DNA of 64,000 nucleotides from Candidatus Krumholzibacteriota bacterium (GCA_029262065.1 JAJDAC010000027.1:62001-126000), one strand, 5' to 3'; positions 7,247 through 16,197 are shown, numbered from the stretch's first letter. Notes: generated by a model not told the origin, from the letters alone. A program made the numbers and translations.

Positions 7247-10144
7247 TCAAAAGGGCTGCGTCATCGCAATCTTGAAGTACTCATCTTTAACGAACGGGGC
7301 GCCGTCGCGTTCCCAGCCAAGAGTCTGCCCCTCGCCGTAACTGGGCACCACCAGCGCCTGGCCAAACACCGTCAATGGTACACGGAATTCCCACCCCACG
7401 GTGTGCCGGGCCAGGATTTCCCCGGCCGGACCCCAAACACGACCGTGATCGTAGAAAACGACGCCGGTCACCCCACCCAGACCCCACCCGAACACGTCGA
7501 CCGGGAGCTTGCCCGTCAGTGACAACCGCAGCTCGAGCGTGGTTTGCAACGCCCTCGTCCCCACCACGTTTTGTGGCAATCCGCGCAGATGGAAACTTTC
7601 GTTTACCTCCACCAGATCACTGGCTACCAACGCGGTGTGGTAGTCGGTGGGCAGAATCGGTACGTCGCGACGCAATCCGGTGAAGTCCTGAGGGGGCGGT
7701 GATCCCCACGTGGCCTCGTACCTGGCCCGCGCGAACATGGGAACACCCAGGAACGGACTCCGGATTGCCTTCGCGCCATCCAGGTTCAAGCGTGAGTAGT
7801 CCACATCGCTGCCCCATGCGCCGTCGGATCGTTCGAACGCCGCGAGCAGGCCGTGGCCGATGACCGCGTGTGAGTTCTCAAGTGGATGCGGACGCCTTTT
7901 CGTATACCGGTACACCGCCCCCACCGTGTTCTCGTCGAAATTCCGCAACGGAACCGGCAGGTCGCGCAACGCCAGCGACTCTTCGTCAAACGTCGATGCC
8001 TCTTCGACGTCGACGTTGGTGGCCCGGGCGAACAGCTCGACACTGTGGTTGGCGTACAGGTGCTCGCCGAAGTTCAGAGGTTGCCGCCATTTCACACCCA
8101 CCTCGTCCTGTCGATCCAACAGCAATTCGCCGTCGTAGATACGAAAGCCCGTGCGCCCGTCGAGGCTGGCAAACAACGTGAGAAACCCCGGCCACCCGAA
8201 GGGCATGCTGCTGGTTTCGTAGTTGGCCCACGCCCCACGCAGCTTGAACGTGTCGTCACTGGTGCCGGCCTCGACCCCCATGGCCAGGAAATGATGGCCG
8301 GCCATGTCGCTCAACAAAGCACCGCCAATGACACCCCACGGTGCGGGCGACGGAAGAACGAAACGCGCCAGGGAAGTCATGCGACGAAGCCCCCGGTAGG
8401 TGCGGGGCGGTGACAGCGTCGGCGGTGAATCCCAATCTATGGGTTCGATCGACTCGTCGGGAGTGCGATCCCGCCAGCTCGTGAAGCGATCGGGAATGAC
8501 CGGATCGATACGGCCGGTACGCCGCACCGGGGAAATTCGCCGCAGCCGCATGGTGTCCACGCTGGCCAGCGCCCGGCCGATGACGTCGCCGGTGGCGGGA
8601 TCGACAGCCAAGGGCCGCATGGTTTCGCCCACATCGGTAACCGCTTCTACCTGTGACTCGTGGCCGCGCGCGGGCACGGTGTAGATATTGGGGACCTCGT
8701 CCGCGTTGCGATCGCTGTAGAAGAACAGCCGATCACCTTCGCGGCTCCACAACGGGTACCGATCGTGCGCCAGGCTGCGCGTGATGTAGCGAGACGCACC
8801 ACTTTTCACATCGAGAATCGCCAGATCCAGGCCGCGACCGCGCTCGAACTTGGCGTACGCGATGTCCTGTCCATCGGGGCTGAATCTGGGGTCGAAAACC
8901 TGCACATCGGCTTCGTGCTGAGTGAGCTGGTGCACTTCCTGGCCGATGGCGTCGCACGTATACAAGTTGGTCGTATCACCGTCGATACCAATGAAAACGA
9001 TGCGGTCACCCACGGCCGACCAATGCGGGTGGTTCGCGCGACGGCTTTGCGTTATCCAGTGCGTGGTTCCGGTCTCCAGGTCGGCCACTTTCAGATCCCA
9101 GAGCAGGCTGCCATGATCTCCTCGATGGAACTTCGCGTAGACCAGCTTGGTCCCGTCGGCGTTGAACGCAAAGTTACGGCCGATTCCACCGTGGTCGAGA
9201 ACGGTGCGTGCCTTGGTCGAGTCGTTCTCCATGGCCACCAGTACCGGCATTCGACCCGGCGGCTGCGCCACGTACGCCACCTGGGATCCGTCGGGCGAGT
9301 ACGTCAGGTGCGCCAGTCGCGCCTGCGGGGCCGGCTCGAACTCTCCCACTTCGTCGATGAGTTCTTTCTGCGAGTACACGGCGTAGGTGTAGGCCGTGGC
9401 CACACGCCGCCATTCTTCGTCGAACTGCGTCAGTGTAATACCCGTGGCCTTGCGAAACCCGGTGTGAAAGTCCGCCAGGCCCAACCAATTGCGATACTTC
9501 ACCGCTTGCACCAACACACTGTCGCCGTAGGCTTCGGCCAGGTACCGTACTTTTGCGAAGCCGCTATCGTGGGGATCGAGGGCGGTGTGTCGATTCTGCA
9601 AGATGGCGTTGCGTACGACCACGTCGCTACGGGCCGCCCCCCATTCCTCGGTCTTGTATTCGGCCAGCCCTTCCACGAACCACAGGGGCGAACGCAGGAG
9701 GCTGAACACGCCGGTCCAATCGCGCGCCGCCTCTTGCCACATGTTGTGTTGCAACTCGTGCGCGAGAACGCCGCGCAACCACTTGTCACTGCCGCCGAAT
9801 ATGTTCAGATAGTCGTTCTGATTCACCCACAGGAACATGCGCCGGGGCACGGCGAAACCATTGATGATCTGATCTTCCGAACTCAGCAGAATGCTGAACT
9901 TGCCCTCGGGCTGCACCTGCATTCCGCGCGCAATGGGTTCGTAGACCTGCTCGGCCACGGTCGCGGCGCGCACGGCCACTTCTTCCAGGCCTTCGTGGTA
10001 GATGAGAACGAAGTGCTCGGTTTCGCGCTCTTTCCAGTGGAGTTCAGGATGTGGCCTATCGTTCGCCGAATCCAATCCCTGCGCGGTCGCGCATTCGGGA
10101 ACCAGCCATAGCAACAACAGCATCCACAGCAACGGCCGCGACAT
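7247..10144 (-). CDS. Gluzincin / PD40 propeller / beta-barrel fusion
   Basis: This 965-residue exported protein starts with a signal peptide (MSRPLLWMLLLLWLVPECATA). Residues about 40-280 form a gluzincin-like peptidase: HELQH at 129-133 is the HExxH zinc site and WFVEGLAEY about 20 residues later supplies the third ligand Glu. A TolB-type propeller follows, with PD40 blades (LTYSPDGSQVAYV, PRFSPDGQDIAYAKF and RYPLWSREGDRLFFYSD). The last 350 residues alternate beta strands ending in aromatic residues and finish KIAMTQPF, as expected of an outer-membrane barrel. The ATG at 10144 is preferred over upstream codons because it follows the previous stop by two bases. Protease activity and membrane insertion are inferred. 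Confidence 0.78.
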   Translation of the reverse strand: MSRPLLWMLLLLWLVPECATAQGLDSANDRPHPELHWKERETEHFVLIYHEGLEEVAVRAATVAEQVYEPIARGMQVQPEGKFSILLSSEDQIINGFAVPRRMFLWVNQNDYLNIFGGSDKWLRGVLAHELQHNMWQEAARDWTGVFSLLRSPLWFVEGLAEYKTEEWGAARSDVVVRNAILQNRHTALDPHDSGFAKVRYLAEAYGDSVLVQAVKYRNWLGLADFHTGFRKATGITLTQFDEEWRRVATAYTYAVYSQKELIDEVGEFEPAPQARLAHLTYSPDGSQVAYVAQPPGRMPVLVAMENDSTKARTVLDHGGIGRNFAFNADGTKLVYAKFHRGDHGSLLWDLKVADLETGTTHWITQSRRANHPHWSAVGDRIVFIGIDGDTTNLYTCDAIGQEVHQLTQHEADVQVFDPRFSPDGQDIAYAKFERGRGLDLAILDVKSGASRYITRSLAHDRYPLWSREGDRLFFYSDRNADEVPNIYTVPARGHESQVEAVTDVGETMRPLAVDPATGDVIGRALASVDTMRLRRISPVRRTGRIDPVIPDRFTSWRDRTPDESIEPIDWDSPPTLSPPRTYRGLRRMTSLARFVLPSPAPWGVIGGALLSDMAGHHFLAMGVEAGTSDDTFKLRGAWANYETSSMPFGWPGFLTLFASLDGRTGFRIYDGELLLDRQDEVGVKWRQPLNFGEHLYANHSVELFARATNVDVEEASTFDEESLALRDLPVPLRNFDENTVGAVYRYTKRRPHPLENSHAVIGHGLLAAFERSDGAWGSDVDYSRLNLDGAKAIRSPFLGVPMFARARYEATWGSPPPQDFTGLRRDVPILPTDYHTALVASDLVEVNESFHLRGLPQNVVGTRALQTTLELRLSLTGKLPVDVFGWGLGGVTGVVFYDHGRVWGPAGEILARHTVGWEFRVPLTVFGQALVVPSYGEGQTLGWERDGAPFVKDEYFKIAMTQPF

Positions 10145-10146
10145 GG

Positions 10147-10953
10147 TCAATCCGACTCGATCGAAACAGCGCTGGTGCGTCGATTGCGCGACAGGGCCAT
10201 CGATGCCAGCTCCGGGCAAAACGAACTTTCCAACCGTTCGCGATACGGCCGCAACGATTCTTCCAGGGCCGCGGGTAATCCGTTCTGCCACGCGATGTGC
10301 GAGCGGTCGCCTCGCATGGCCAGGATCTCGGGCTGGTACCGCTCCAGATCCACGCCGCGAGGATCGCCCGGTGGTAGAGCGGCCAGTTCATCGCTCTGCC
10401 GTTGAAGCATGCCGATGATGACTTCGCCAATACGATCGAAGGAGCCATCGTCCTCATCGGACAACGGTCCCTGATAGGGATCGTGGCCCAGCCAGGCAAA
10501 GTAGGCCATGTAGTAGATGTACGTGTACTCACCCAGGCCCATCTCGGCCGCGGCCAGGGAGGCGTTGCGCACGTCGAAGTAACTGGCCATTCCCGGCACC
10601 ATGGTCAGGCTTCCCTTTACGATGCGCCAGATTTCGCCGGGCGAAGGCTTGTAGCCTTCTTCGTACTGGTCGATCTCGTTGAAGATCGCCAGCGCCGCCC
10701 CCAGCTCGGCGCACTGATGACGCAATTCCTCGCGCACCGCGAGAAACGCTTCCATCCGGTCCGCGGAAATGTGGATGGGCGGCGAATACGCGTCCTGGGA
10801 GCCAAACTGTTCGTCCAGTTCCTGACGCACTTCTATGGCTTCGCCGAATTCGTCGAGGAGCTTCTTCGACCAGAAGAAGCCCGCGCCCCCGAGCAGGGTC
10901 ACAATGAGAATCATGCCGCCACAACCCAGCAGGCAGCCCTTCTTCCAGCTCAC
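10147..10953 (-). CDS. Membrane-anchored protein, unknown
   Basis: The GTG at 10953 has GGAGGAA eight bases upstream. The product begins with a cytoplasmic WKKGCLLGCGG turn and one membrane segment (GMILIVTLLGGAGFFW), followed by about 235 mostly helical residues outside. The tail FCPELASMALSRNRRTSAV holds a Cys. No family is recognised. The stop lies two bases before the start of the gluzincin fusion, so the two genes are almost surely co-translated and may act together. Confidence 0.62.
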   Translation of the reverse strand: MSWKKGCLLGCGGMILIVTLLGGAGFFWSKKLLDEFGEAIEVRQELDEQFGSQDAYSPPIHISADRMEAFLAVREELRHQCAELGAALAIFNEIDQYEEGYKPSPGEIWRIVKGSLTMVPGMASYFDVRNASLAAAEMGLGEYTYIYYMAYFAWLGHDPYQGPLSDEDDGSFDRIGEVIIGMLQRQSDELAALPPGDPRGVDLERYQPEILAMRGDRSHIAWQNGLPAALEESLRPYRERLESSFCPELASMALSRNRRTSAVSIESD

Positions 10954-11058
10954 GGCGTTCCTCCGGTCAGAACTGCGGAAACCGAAACCACGAATGGTGA
11001 ATACGCCAAGAGTACGCCCTCGATGGACGTGCGGCACTCTCGATCTGACAGGACGACT

Positions 11059-11814
11059 CTACGCCGAGGCGGCGGGCTCGATGGACTGCGGCAGAAGAAT
11101 CCACTGTTGGCTGGGCTCGTGGAAGTACGGAGCGGCATGCAGACCCAGCGTGTCACGCAGGCACTCGGCGGTCAGGACCCGCGATGGGTCGCCTTCGCCG
11201 CGTACCCGGCCTCCTTCGAGTACGATCACGCGATCACAGAGTTGCAACGCAAGCAACGGATCCGAGGTGGCCACCACCACGCCTACGCCGCGGGCCGCGT
11301 ACTGACCGATGGTTGCGATGACCATGTCACGGGACCCGGCATCGAGACCGCGCATGGGATCGTCCAGCAGCACGTAGCCCGGACCGGGGTTGGACACCGC
11401 CGATGCGAAGGCACGCGCCAACAGTACGCACTGCTTCTCGCCCTCGGATAGCTCCATGAACGAGCGCGCAGCCAGGTGGGACACGCCCAGTCCCTCGAGG
11501 GACTCCTGTACCAGGTGACCCTCGGTTGGGGCAACTGCGTTTCGGCCGCACCCCAGGGCCACCACTTCGCGAACTCGCAGACTCGAGCTGGGAGCAAAGG
11601 TGCGGCACAGGGTCACTCTACGTCCCTCGGCTTGCGCCTCCACTTGACCGCGCCGAGGTTCAACCTGACCGGCGAGAACCCGGACCAGGGTTGACTTGCC
11701 ACTACCGGTGCCACCGACGACGGCTACGACCTCACCCGCGCGTACCTCCAGATCAACGCCGGAAAGGACCCGGCGGTGACCTCGGTTGGCGGTGATATCG
11801 ATTGCCTGGATCAT
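11059..11814 (-). CDS. ABC transporter-type ATPase with degenerate catalytic motifs
   Basis: A single 251-residue nucleotide-binding domain. The Walker A (GGTGSGKST) and signature (LSEGEKQ) are intact and the overall layout is nearest FecE/HmuV-type iron-uptake ATPases. Three positions depart from the family: the Walker B reads LLDDP, so the catalytic Glu is Asp; the usual H-loop His is replaced by Ser (VVATSDP); and no Gln is visible at the Q-loop in CRTFAPSSSLRVRE. No permease or binding-protein gene is adjacent. ATG 11814 matches the normal start of the domain; a longer reading frame upstream would cross a Fur-like site. A working transporter role is uncertain. Confidence 0.8.
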   Translation of the reverse strand: MIQAIDITANRGHRRVLSGVDLEVRAGEVVAVVGGTGSGKSTLVRVLAGQVEPRRGQVEAQAEGRRVTLCRTFAPSSSLRVREVVALGCGRNAVAPTEGHLVQESLEGLGVSHLAARSFMELSEGEKQCVLLARAFASAVSNPGPGYVLLDDPMRGLDAGSRDMVIATIGQYAARGVGVVVATSDPLLALQLCDRVIVLEGGRVRGEGDPSRVLTAECLRDTLGLHAAPYFHEPSQQWILLPQSIEPAASA

Positions 11815-11865
11815 GGACCTGTTTTCCTGGCCAGAAGCCTGGACGATGGTTCGAAGCGAAGTCTT

Positions 11866-11884
11866 ATTGAAAATGATATTCAAT
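11866..11884. promoter_or_regulatory. Fur-like operator
   Basis: ATTGAAAATGATATTCAAT is a 19-bp inverted repeat with one mismatch between 9-bp arms around a central G. The arrangement and the AT-rich GAAAATGATATTC core resemble the Fur box. It sits about 50 bp upstream of the ABC ATPase start. Binding by Fur, Zur or another metal regulator is inferred. Confidence 0.5.
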
Positions 11885-11991
11885 TTCTTAGCCGACATCC
11901 ACCGCAAGATTCTCGCCCCGGCACGCCCCGGAGCCGGCGCCATGCGCCATGTATTTTTATCACAACGACTTTCGCGATCGCTCGCGGGCGG

Positions 11992-12000
11992 TGGTACACT
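11992..12000 (+). promoter_or_regulatory. Extended -10 promoter candidate for DAHP synthase
   Basis: TGGTACACT fits the extended -10 form TGnTAnnnT and lies 54 bases before the start codon. The -35 is poor (TTCGCG, 18 bases away). The same nonamer occurs upstream of the Nudix gene. Confidence 0.4.
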
Positions 12001-12053
12001 GGCGGTGCCGTCGCACTCCGCACCCCTTGCCCCGTTCGGGGCCTGAATCTGCC

Positions 12054-13403
12054 ATGAACCACCCAAAGCCGGTCGACTGGAATCCCACCTCGTGGCAAGC
12101 CAAGACCGCGAGCCAGCAGCCTGTGTATTCCGACGCCGCCAGCGTGGACCGGGTGGTGACCGAACTGTCGAAATTGCCGCCGTTGGTCACATCCTGGGAA
12201 GTCGAGACGCTGAAGACGCAATTGGGCCAGGCGGCTCGCGGCGAAACCTTCTTGCTGCAGGGCGGTGATTGCGCGGAGAGCTTCGACGACTGCGACTCGG
12301 CCGCCATCACTTCCAAGCTGAAGATCCTTCTTCAGATGAGCTTGGTCTTGGTGCACGGCACGAAGAAGAAGGTGGTTCGCGTGGGCCGCATCGCTGGCCA
12401 GTACGCAAAACCACGTTCGGCCAGCAACGAAAGTCGCGGCGACGTAACCCTACCCAGTTATCGCGGTGACCTGGTGAATCGTTCGGGCTTCACCAGTGAC
12501 GATCGCAAACCCGACCCCGATCTCATGCTGCGTGGCTACGAACGGGCGGGGCTCACCCTCAATTTCATTCGCGCGCTGGGCGAAGGCGGCTTTGCCGACC
12601 TCCACCACCCGGAATACTGGGATCTTTCGTTCGTCCGCGATTCGGCCACCGCGCAGGAATACGACCTCATCGTGCAGAACATTCGCGATTCGATCCAGTT
12701 CATGGAGGCCATCCTCGACACGAACATGAGCAGTGTTCGTCGCGCGCACTTCTACACCAGCCATGAGGGGCTGGCGTTGCTGTACGAACAATGCCAAACG
12801 CGTCAGGTTCCCCATCGCACGGGTTGGTATAACCTGAGCACGCATCTTCCCTGGATAGGCAAGCGCACTGCGTCGATCGACGGTGCGCACGTGGAGTACT
12901 TCCGGGGCATTCGCAATCCCATTGGCGTCAAGATCGGCGGCGACACGAGCGCCGAACAACTGGTCGCCCTGCTCGAAGTGCTGCACCCCGACGACGAACC
13001 GGGCCGACTCATGCTTATCCATCGCCTGGGCGCCAAAAACGTGCAGGACAAGCTACCCGCTCTGGTACGTGCGGTGCAGAGCACGGGAAAGACGGTGCTC
13101 TGGTGCTGTGATCCCATGCACGGCAACACCGAGACGCTGCCTTCGGGGGTGAAGACACGTCGCTTCAACAACATCCTGCGCGAGCTAACCGATTCGTTTC
13201 GCGTGCACGACTCGTTGGGGTCGATCCTGGGAGGCGTGCATTTCGAGCTTACCGGCGAGGACGTCACCGAATGCATCGGCGGCGCCGGGGGCCTGGACGA
13301 AGCTGGCTTGAAACGAGCCTACCGATCCACGGTGGACCCCCGCCTCAACTATGAGCAGGCATTGGAAATGGCGATGCTCATTGCGAAGCACCTGACAACT
13401 TGA
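12054..13403 (+). CDS. Class II 3-deoxy-D-arabino-heptulosonate 7-phosphate synthase
   Basis: This enzyme condenses phosphoenolpyruvate and erythrose 4-phosphate, the entry step of the shikimate pathway. The 449-residue length and motifs are those of the plant/mycobacterial class II type: WNPTSW near the start, LLQGGDCAESFDDC, RVGRIAGQYAKPRS, then TSHEGLALLYEQ, WCCDPMHGNTE and HFELTGEDVTECIGG. Cys in GGDCAE and the His and Glu of the later motifs match the known metal ligands. The reading frame stays open upstream to 11949, but the ATG at 12054 aligns with the family start. The gene stands alone, without other shikimate genes. Confidence 0.93.
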   Translation: MNHPKPVDWNPTSWQAKTASQQPVYSDAASVDRVVTELSKLPPLVTSWEVETLKTQLGQAARGETFLLQGGDCAESFDDCDSAAITSKLKILLQMSLVLVHGTKKKVVRVGRIAGQYAKPRSASNESRGDVTLPSYRGDLVNRSGFTSDDRKPDPDLMLRGYERAGLTLNFIRALGEGGFADLHHPEYWDLSFVRDSATAQEYDLIVQNIRDSIQFMEAILDTNMSSVRRAHFYTSHEGLALLYEQCQTRQVPHRTGWYNLSTHLPWIGKRTASIDGAHVEYFRGIRNPIGVKIGGDTSAEQLVALLEVLHPDDEPGRLMLIHRLGAKNVQDKLPALVRAVQSTGKTVLWCCDPMHGNTETLPSGVKTRRFNNILRELTDSFRVHDSLGSILGGVHFELTGEDVTECIGGAGGLDEAGLKRAYRSTVDPRLNYEQALEMAMLIAKHLTT

Positions 13404-13415
13404 TGGGGCTCACGT

Positions 13416-13444
13416 TTGACCCAACCTGGTCTCAACGGTAAGAT
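13416..13444 (+). promoter_or_regulatory. Sigma70-type promoter
   Basis: TTGACC (13416-13421) and TAAGAT (13439-13444) are 17 bases apart. Predicted transcription would start near 13451, about 64 bases before the GTG of the small exported protein. Confidence 0.6.
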
Positions 13445-13514
13445 AGTGGTCTTCCCTCACTTCCCGTGACGCTCTCCCTCCGTCACCGTTTCGACCCAAC
13501 CAAGGGAGACTACG

Positions 13515-13880
13515 GTGAAATACATCCGTACCAACTGGTTACGGCCAGTTGCCGCCATGATTGCACTTGCATGCTGGGTAGTGATGGCCTCGGCGGGCCC
13601 GAGCTACATTGCCGGCGGGAGTTACTCCGGCAACGATATAACAGTGCAACTCTACAACGGTGACTCCGAAGCCACGCAAGTCAAAGTCACGATCTACTAT
13701 CAAGAGGGGAAGACCGTCCACTCGGCGGAAGCCATCGTGTTGATTGACCCAGGTGAAGCCAAGGACGTCGACCTCGAGCTGACTACGATCACCGACGATA
13801 TCAACCCAATGGGCATGGTCGAAGGACCGGATCCCATCCCGAGTATGATCGTCATGGGCGCAGTCATGTGGTCCGACTAG
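13515..13880 (+). CDS. Small exported protein, unknown
   Basis: The GTG at 13515 has GGGAGA just upstream. The 121-residue product has a clear signal peptide (NWLRPVAAMIALACWVVMASA) and a mature domain of about 90 residues. The mature part looks like a single beta sandwich (VQLYNGDSEATQVKVTIYY, then a DPGEAKDVDLELTTI strand), and it is strongly acidic. No family is recognised. With its own promoter before and a strong hairpin after, it looks like a one-gene transcript that could be made at high level. Confidence 0.7.
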   Translation: MKYIRTNWLRPVAAMIALACWVVMASAGPSYIAGGSYSGNDITVQLYNGDSEATQVKVTIYYQEGKTVHSAEAIVLIDPGEAKDVDLELTTITDDINPMGMVEGPDPIPSMIVMGAVMWSD

Positions 13881-13931
13881 ACCGCTTGCGCCCTCATATG
13901 TAGTCAGCGAAACCCCGAGACGATAGCGCCA

Positions 13932-13961
13932 GAGCCCGCGGGGTATGCATCCCGCGGGCTC
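13932..13961 (+). terminator. GC-rich hairpin after small exported protein
   Basis: GAGCCCGCGGG and CCCGCGGGCTC form a perfect 11-bp stem with an 8-base loop, 51 bases after the stop. No T-run follows, so it may act as a processing or stability element instead of an intrinsic terminator. Confidence 0.5.
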
Positions 13962-14085
13962 GCCACCTTGCTGACTCCATGCCACCCGCGTTAAACTGAA
14001 ACGCAACCAACGGGAGCGTTTCGCCACTCGCCTGGCCTGTCACTTTTTCTTCCGTTTTCGCCACCAACTAGACAACGAGGATGTA

Positions 14086-14511
14086 ATGAACGCCAACCTC
14101 GCGAGAGTACGAGGCTTGCTCGTACCCGCCGTGGCCGGACTGGTGCTTTTTTCGACCAGCCTGCTCGCCGACCCTGACAACAGCAATGACATCGCCCCCA
14201 CTCCCACGATGCCTCAAGCCGGCCTGACCGTGGCCATCGATCCCGACGGGGCCATCCGCATGCCCACGGCAGCCGAGCGCGCCGCTCTGGCCAAGCGCAT
14301 CGGCGACGAGTTCAACCAATCCAGCGAAGGCCTGGAGATCGTTGAGCACGCCAACGGCATGCGATCGGTTGACCTGAAGGGGCGCTTCCAAAGCATGAGC
14401 GTGGCCCGCTACGACGACAACGGCAAGTTGGTGCACGACTGTTTCGACAACGAAAAAGCCGCGACCGAGTTTCTCATGCCCAACGCATCCACGAAGCTGG
14501 AGGTGCAGTAG
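14086..14511 (+). CDS. Small exported protein, unknown
   Basis: The ATG follows an ACGAGGAT ribosome site. A signal peptide (GLLVPAVAGLVLFSTSLLA) is followed by about 110 residues with no recognised family. A Pro/Thr-rich linker (IAPTPTMPQAG) leads to a compact domain with SVDLKGRFQSMSVAR and a single Cys in HDCFDNEKAATEFL. Its stop directly abuts the ATG of the PA-domain metalloprotein, which makes the pair an operon and suggests a shared role at the cell surface. Confidence 0.7.
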   Translation: MNANLARVRGLLVPAVAGLVLFSTSLLADPDNSNDIAPTPTMPQAGLTVAIDPDGAIRMPTAAERAALAKRIGDEFNQSSEGLEIVEHANGMRSVDLKGRFQSMSVARYDDNGKLVHDCFDNEKAATEFLMPNASTKLEVQ

Positions 14512-16197
14512 ATGAGGCACCTTGTATGGATTCTGGGTCTGTTGCTTCTGCTCGCGCCGACGACGCAAGCGGCCACGTTCACCATCGTGAATCTCGATGG
14601 AGCCAACGAGGGATTCAACGACACGACGCCGGCCACGCCCATCGGCGGAAACACCGGTACGACCATCGGCGAACAACGTCTCATTGCTTTCCAGTTTGCC
14701 GCCGATGTCTGGGGCGCGATCTTGCCCAGCAACGTCGACATCCGCATTCGCGCGGCGTTCAACCCCCAGACCTGCGATGCCACCAGTGGCGTGTTGGGTT
14801 CGGCTGGCGCCGTCCAGGTGTTCGAGGACTTTCCCAACGCCATAAAGGCCAACACCTGGTACAGCGTGGCCCTGGCCAACAAACTGGCTGATTTCGACCT
14901 GGCGCCGTCGGGCTCTCAATCCGACGACATCAGCGCCACGTTCAATTCCGACATCGACAACAACCCGAACTGCCTGGCCAATTCCAACTGGTACTACGGG
15001 CTGGACGGAAACAACGGTAGCGACATCGACCTGGTCGTCGTGCTGTTGCACGAGTTTGGTCACGGCCTGGGATTCCAGAGTTTCGTGAACCAACTCACCG
15101 GCGATTTGTTCGCGGGTCTGCTCGACGTCTACTCGTCGTTTCTCTACGACAACGACACCATGTTGCATTGGGGCGACATGAACAACGCACAGCGCGCGGC
15201 TTCGGTCATCAATACGCAGCGTGTTGCTTTTGACGGTCCCCTAGCGGTCAACGCGGCCGCAACCACACTGGGTCCCAAACCCGGACTCATCGTCAACGCC
15301 CCCGGCGGCGTGGTCGGGTTCTACGAAGTTGGAGAGGCCGGCTTCGGACCATCGGTGGCCACTACGCCGGCCACGGGCGACGTCGTGCTTCTCGAGGACG
15401 GCACCGCACCGGTGAACGATGGCTGTGAGCCCATTACCAACGCCGGCGCGCTGTCCGGCAACATCGCCATGATCGATCGTGGCGCTTGTAGTTTCGCATC
15501 GAAGGTGGAAGCCGCGCAGGCGGCGGGAGCCATTGGTGTGATCATTGTAAACAACGTCGCTGGCCCGGCGGTGGGAATGGGCGGCAGCAGCGGAATCGTC
15601 ACTATTCCCAGCGTCATGGTGAGCATCGACGACGGAAATCTGCTGAAGGCCGAACTTGGCAACGGCCTGAACGCAACGATTGGTGTCGACACCAATCAGC
15701 AGGCTGGCGCCGACCCCATTGGTCGACCGCTCATCTTTACACCCAATCCCCGGCAGTCGGGCTCGTCGGTGTCCCACTGGGATACGTCGGCCTCGCCCAA
15801 CCTGCTCATGGAGCCCGCCATCAACTCGAGTCTGCCGCACGATTCGGTAGATCTGACACTGCCCGCGTTCACCGACCTGGGCTGGTTGGGCAACCTCACG
15901 CCGGCCCCCGTGCCGACGCGTCCGACGGAACTGGCCGGGAATTTTCCGAACCCGTTCAATCCCACCACCACCATCCGCTTCGAGTTGGCCAGTGATGGGC
16001 TGGCGTCGCTACGCATCTTCGACATGCGTGGCCGCCACATCCGGACCCTGGTTACCGAAAACCTCACCGCCGGAACGCACGACGTCAGCTGGAACGGGCA
16101 GAACGACGACGGCGACGCGGTGGCGTCGGGGGTGTACTTCTACCGGCTGGAGACGAATGACTTTCGGGGGATACAAAGGATGGTACTGCTTAAATAG
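14512..16197 (+). CDS. PA-domain putative metalloprotein with FlgD-type sorting tail
   Basis: A signal peptide (VWILGLLLLLAPTTQAA) leads into a metalloprotease-like domain with LLHEFGHGLGFQS at about residue 180, an HExxH site. A PA domain is inserted after it, with IAMIDRGACSFASKVEAAQA and IPSVMVSIDDGNLL. The C-terminus is an FlgD-Ig/T9SS-like sorting module: FPNPFNPTTTIRFEL, LRIFDMRGRHIRTL, SGVYFYRL and the final MVLLK. The position where metzincins carry their third His is Ser, so another ligand must be used or the site is inactive. GGAGG for this gene lies inside the end of the previous one. A secreted, surface-anchored product is expected. Confidence 0.82.
   Translation: MRHLVWILGLLLLLAPTTQAATFTIVNLDGANEGFNDTTPATPIGGNTGTTIGEQRLIAFQFAADVWGAILPSNVDIRIRAAFNPQTCDATSGVLGSAGAVQVFEDFPNAIKANTWYSVALANKLADFDLAPSGSQSDDISATFNSDIDNNPNCLANSNWYYGLDGNNGSDIDLVVVLLHEFGHGLGFQSFVNQLTGDLFAGLLDVYSSFLYDNDTMLHWGDMNNAQRAASVINTQRVAFDGPLAVNAAATTLGPKPGLIVNAPGGVVGFYEVGEAGFGPSVATTPATGDVVLLEDGTAPVNDGCEPITNAGALSGNIAMIDRGACSFASKVEAAQAAGAIGVIIVNNVAGPAVGMGGSSGIVTIPSVMVSIDDGNLLKAELGNGLNATIGVDTNQQAGADPIGRPLIFTPNPRQSGSSVSHWDTSASPNLLMEPAINSSLPHDSVDLTLPAFTDLGWLGNLTPAPVPTRPTELAGNFPNPFNPTTTIRFELASDGLASLRIFDMRGRHIRTLVTENLTAGTHDVSWNGQNDDGDAVASGVYFYRLETNDFRGIQRMVLLK

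Noticed and set aside
8660-10111. A 483-codon plus-strand frame
   Set aside because: It is antisense to the gluzincin/PD40 gene, which has signal peptide, motifs and codon pattern of a real gene.
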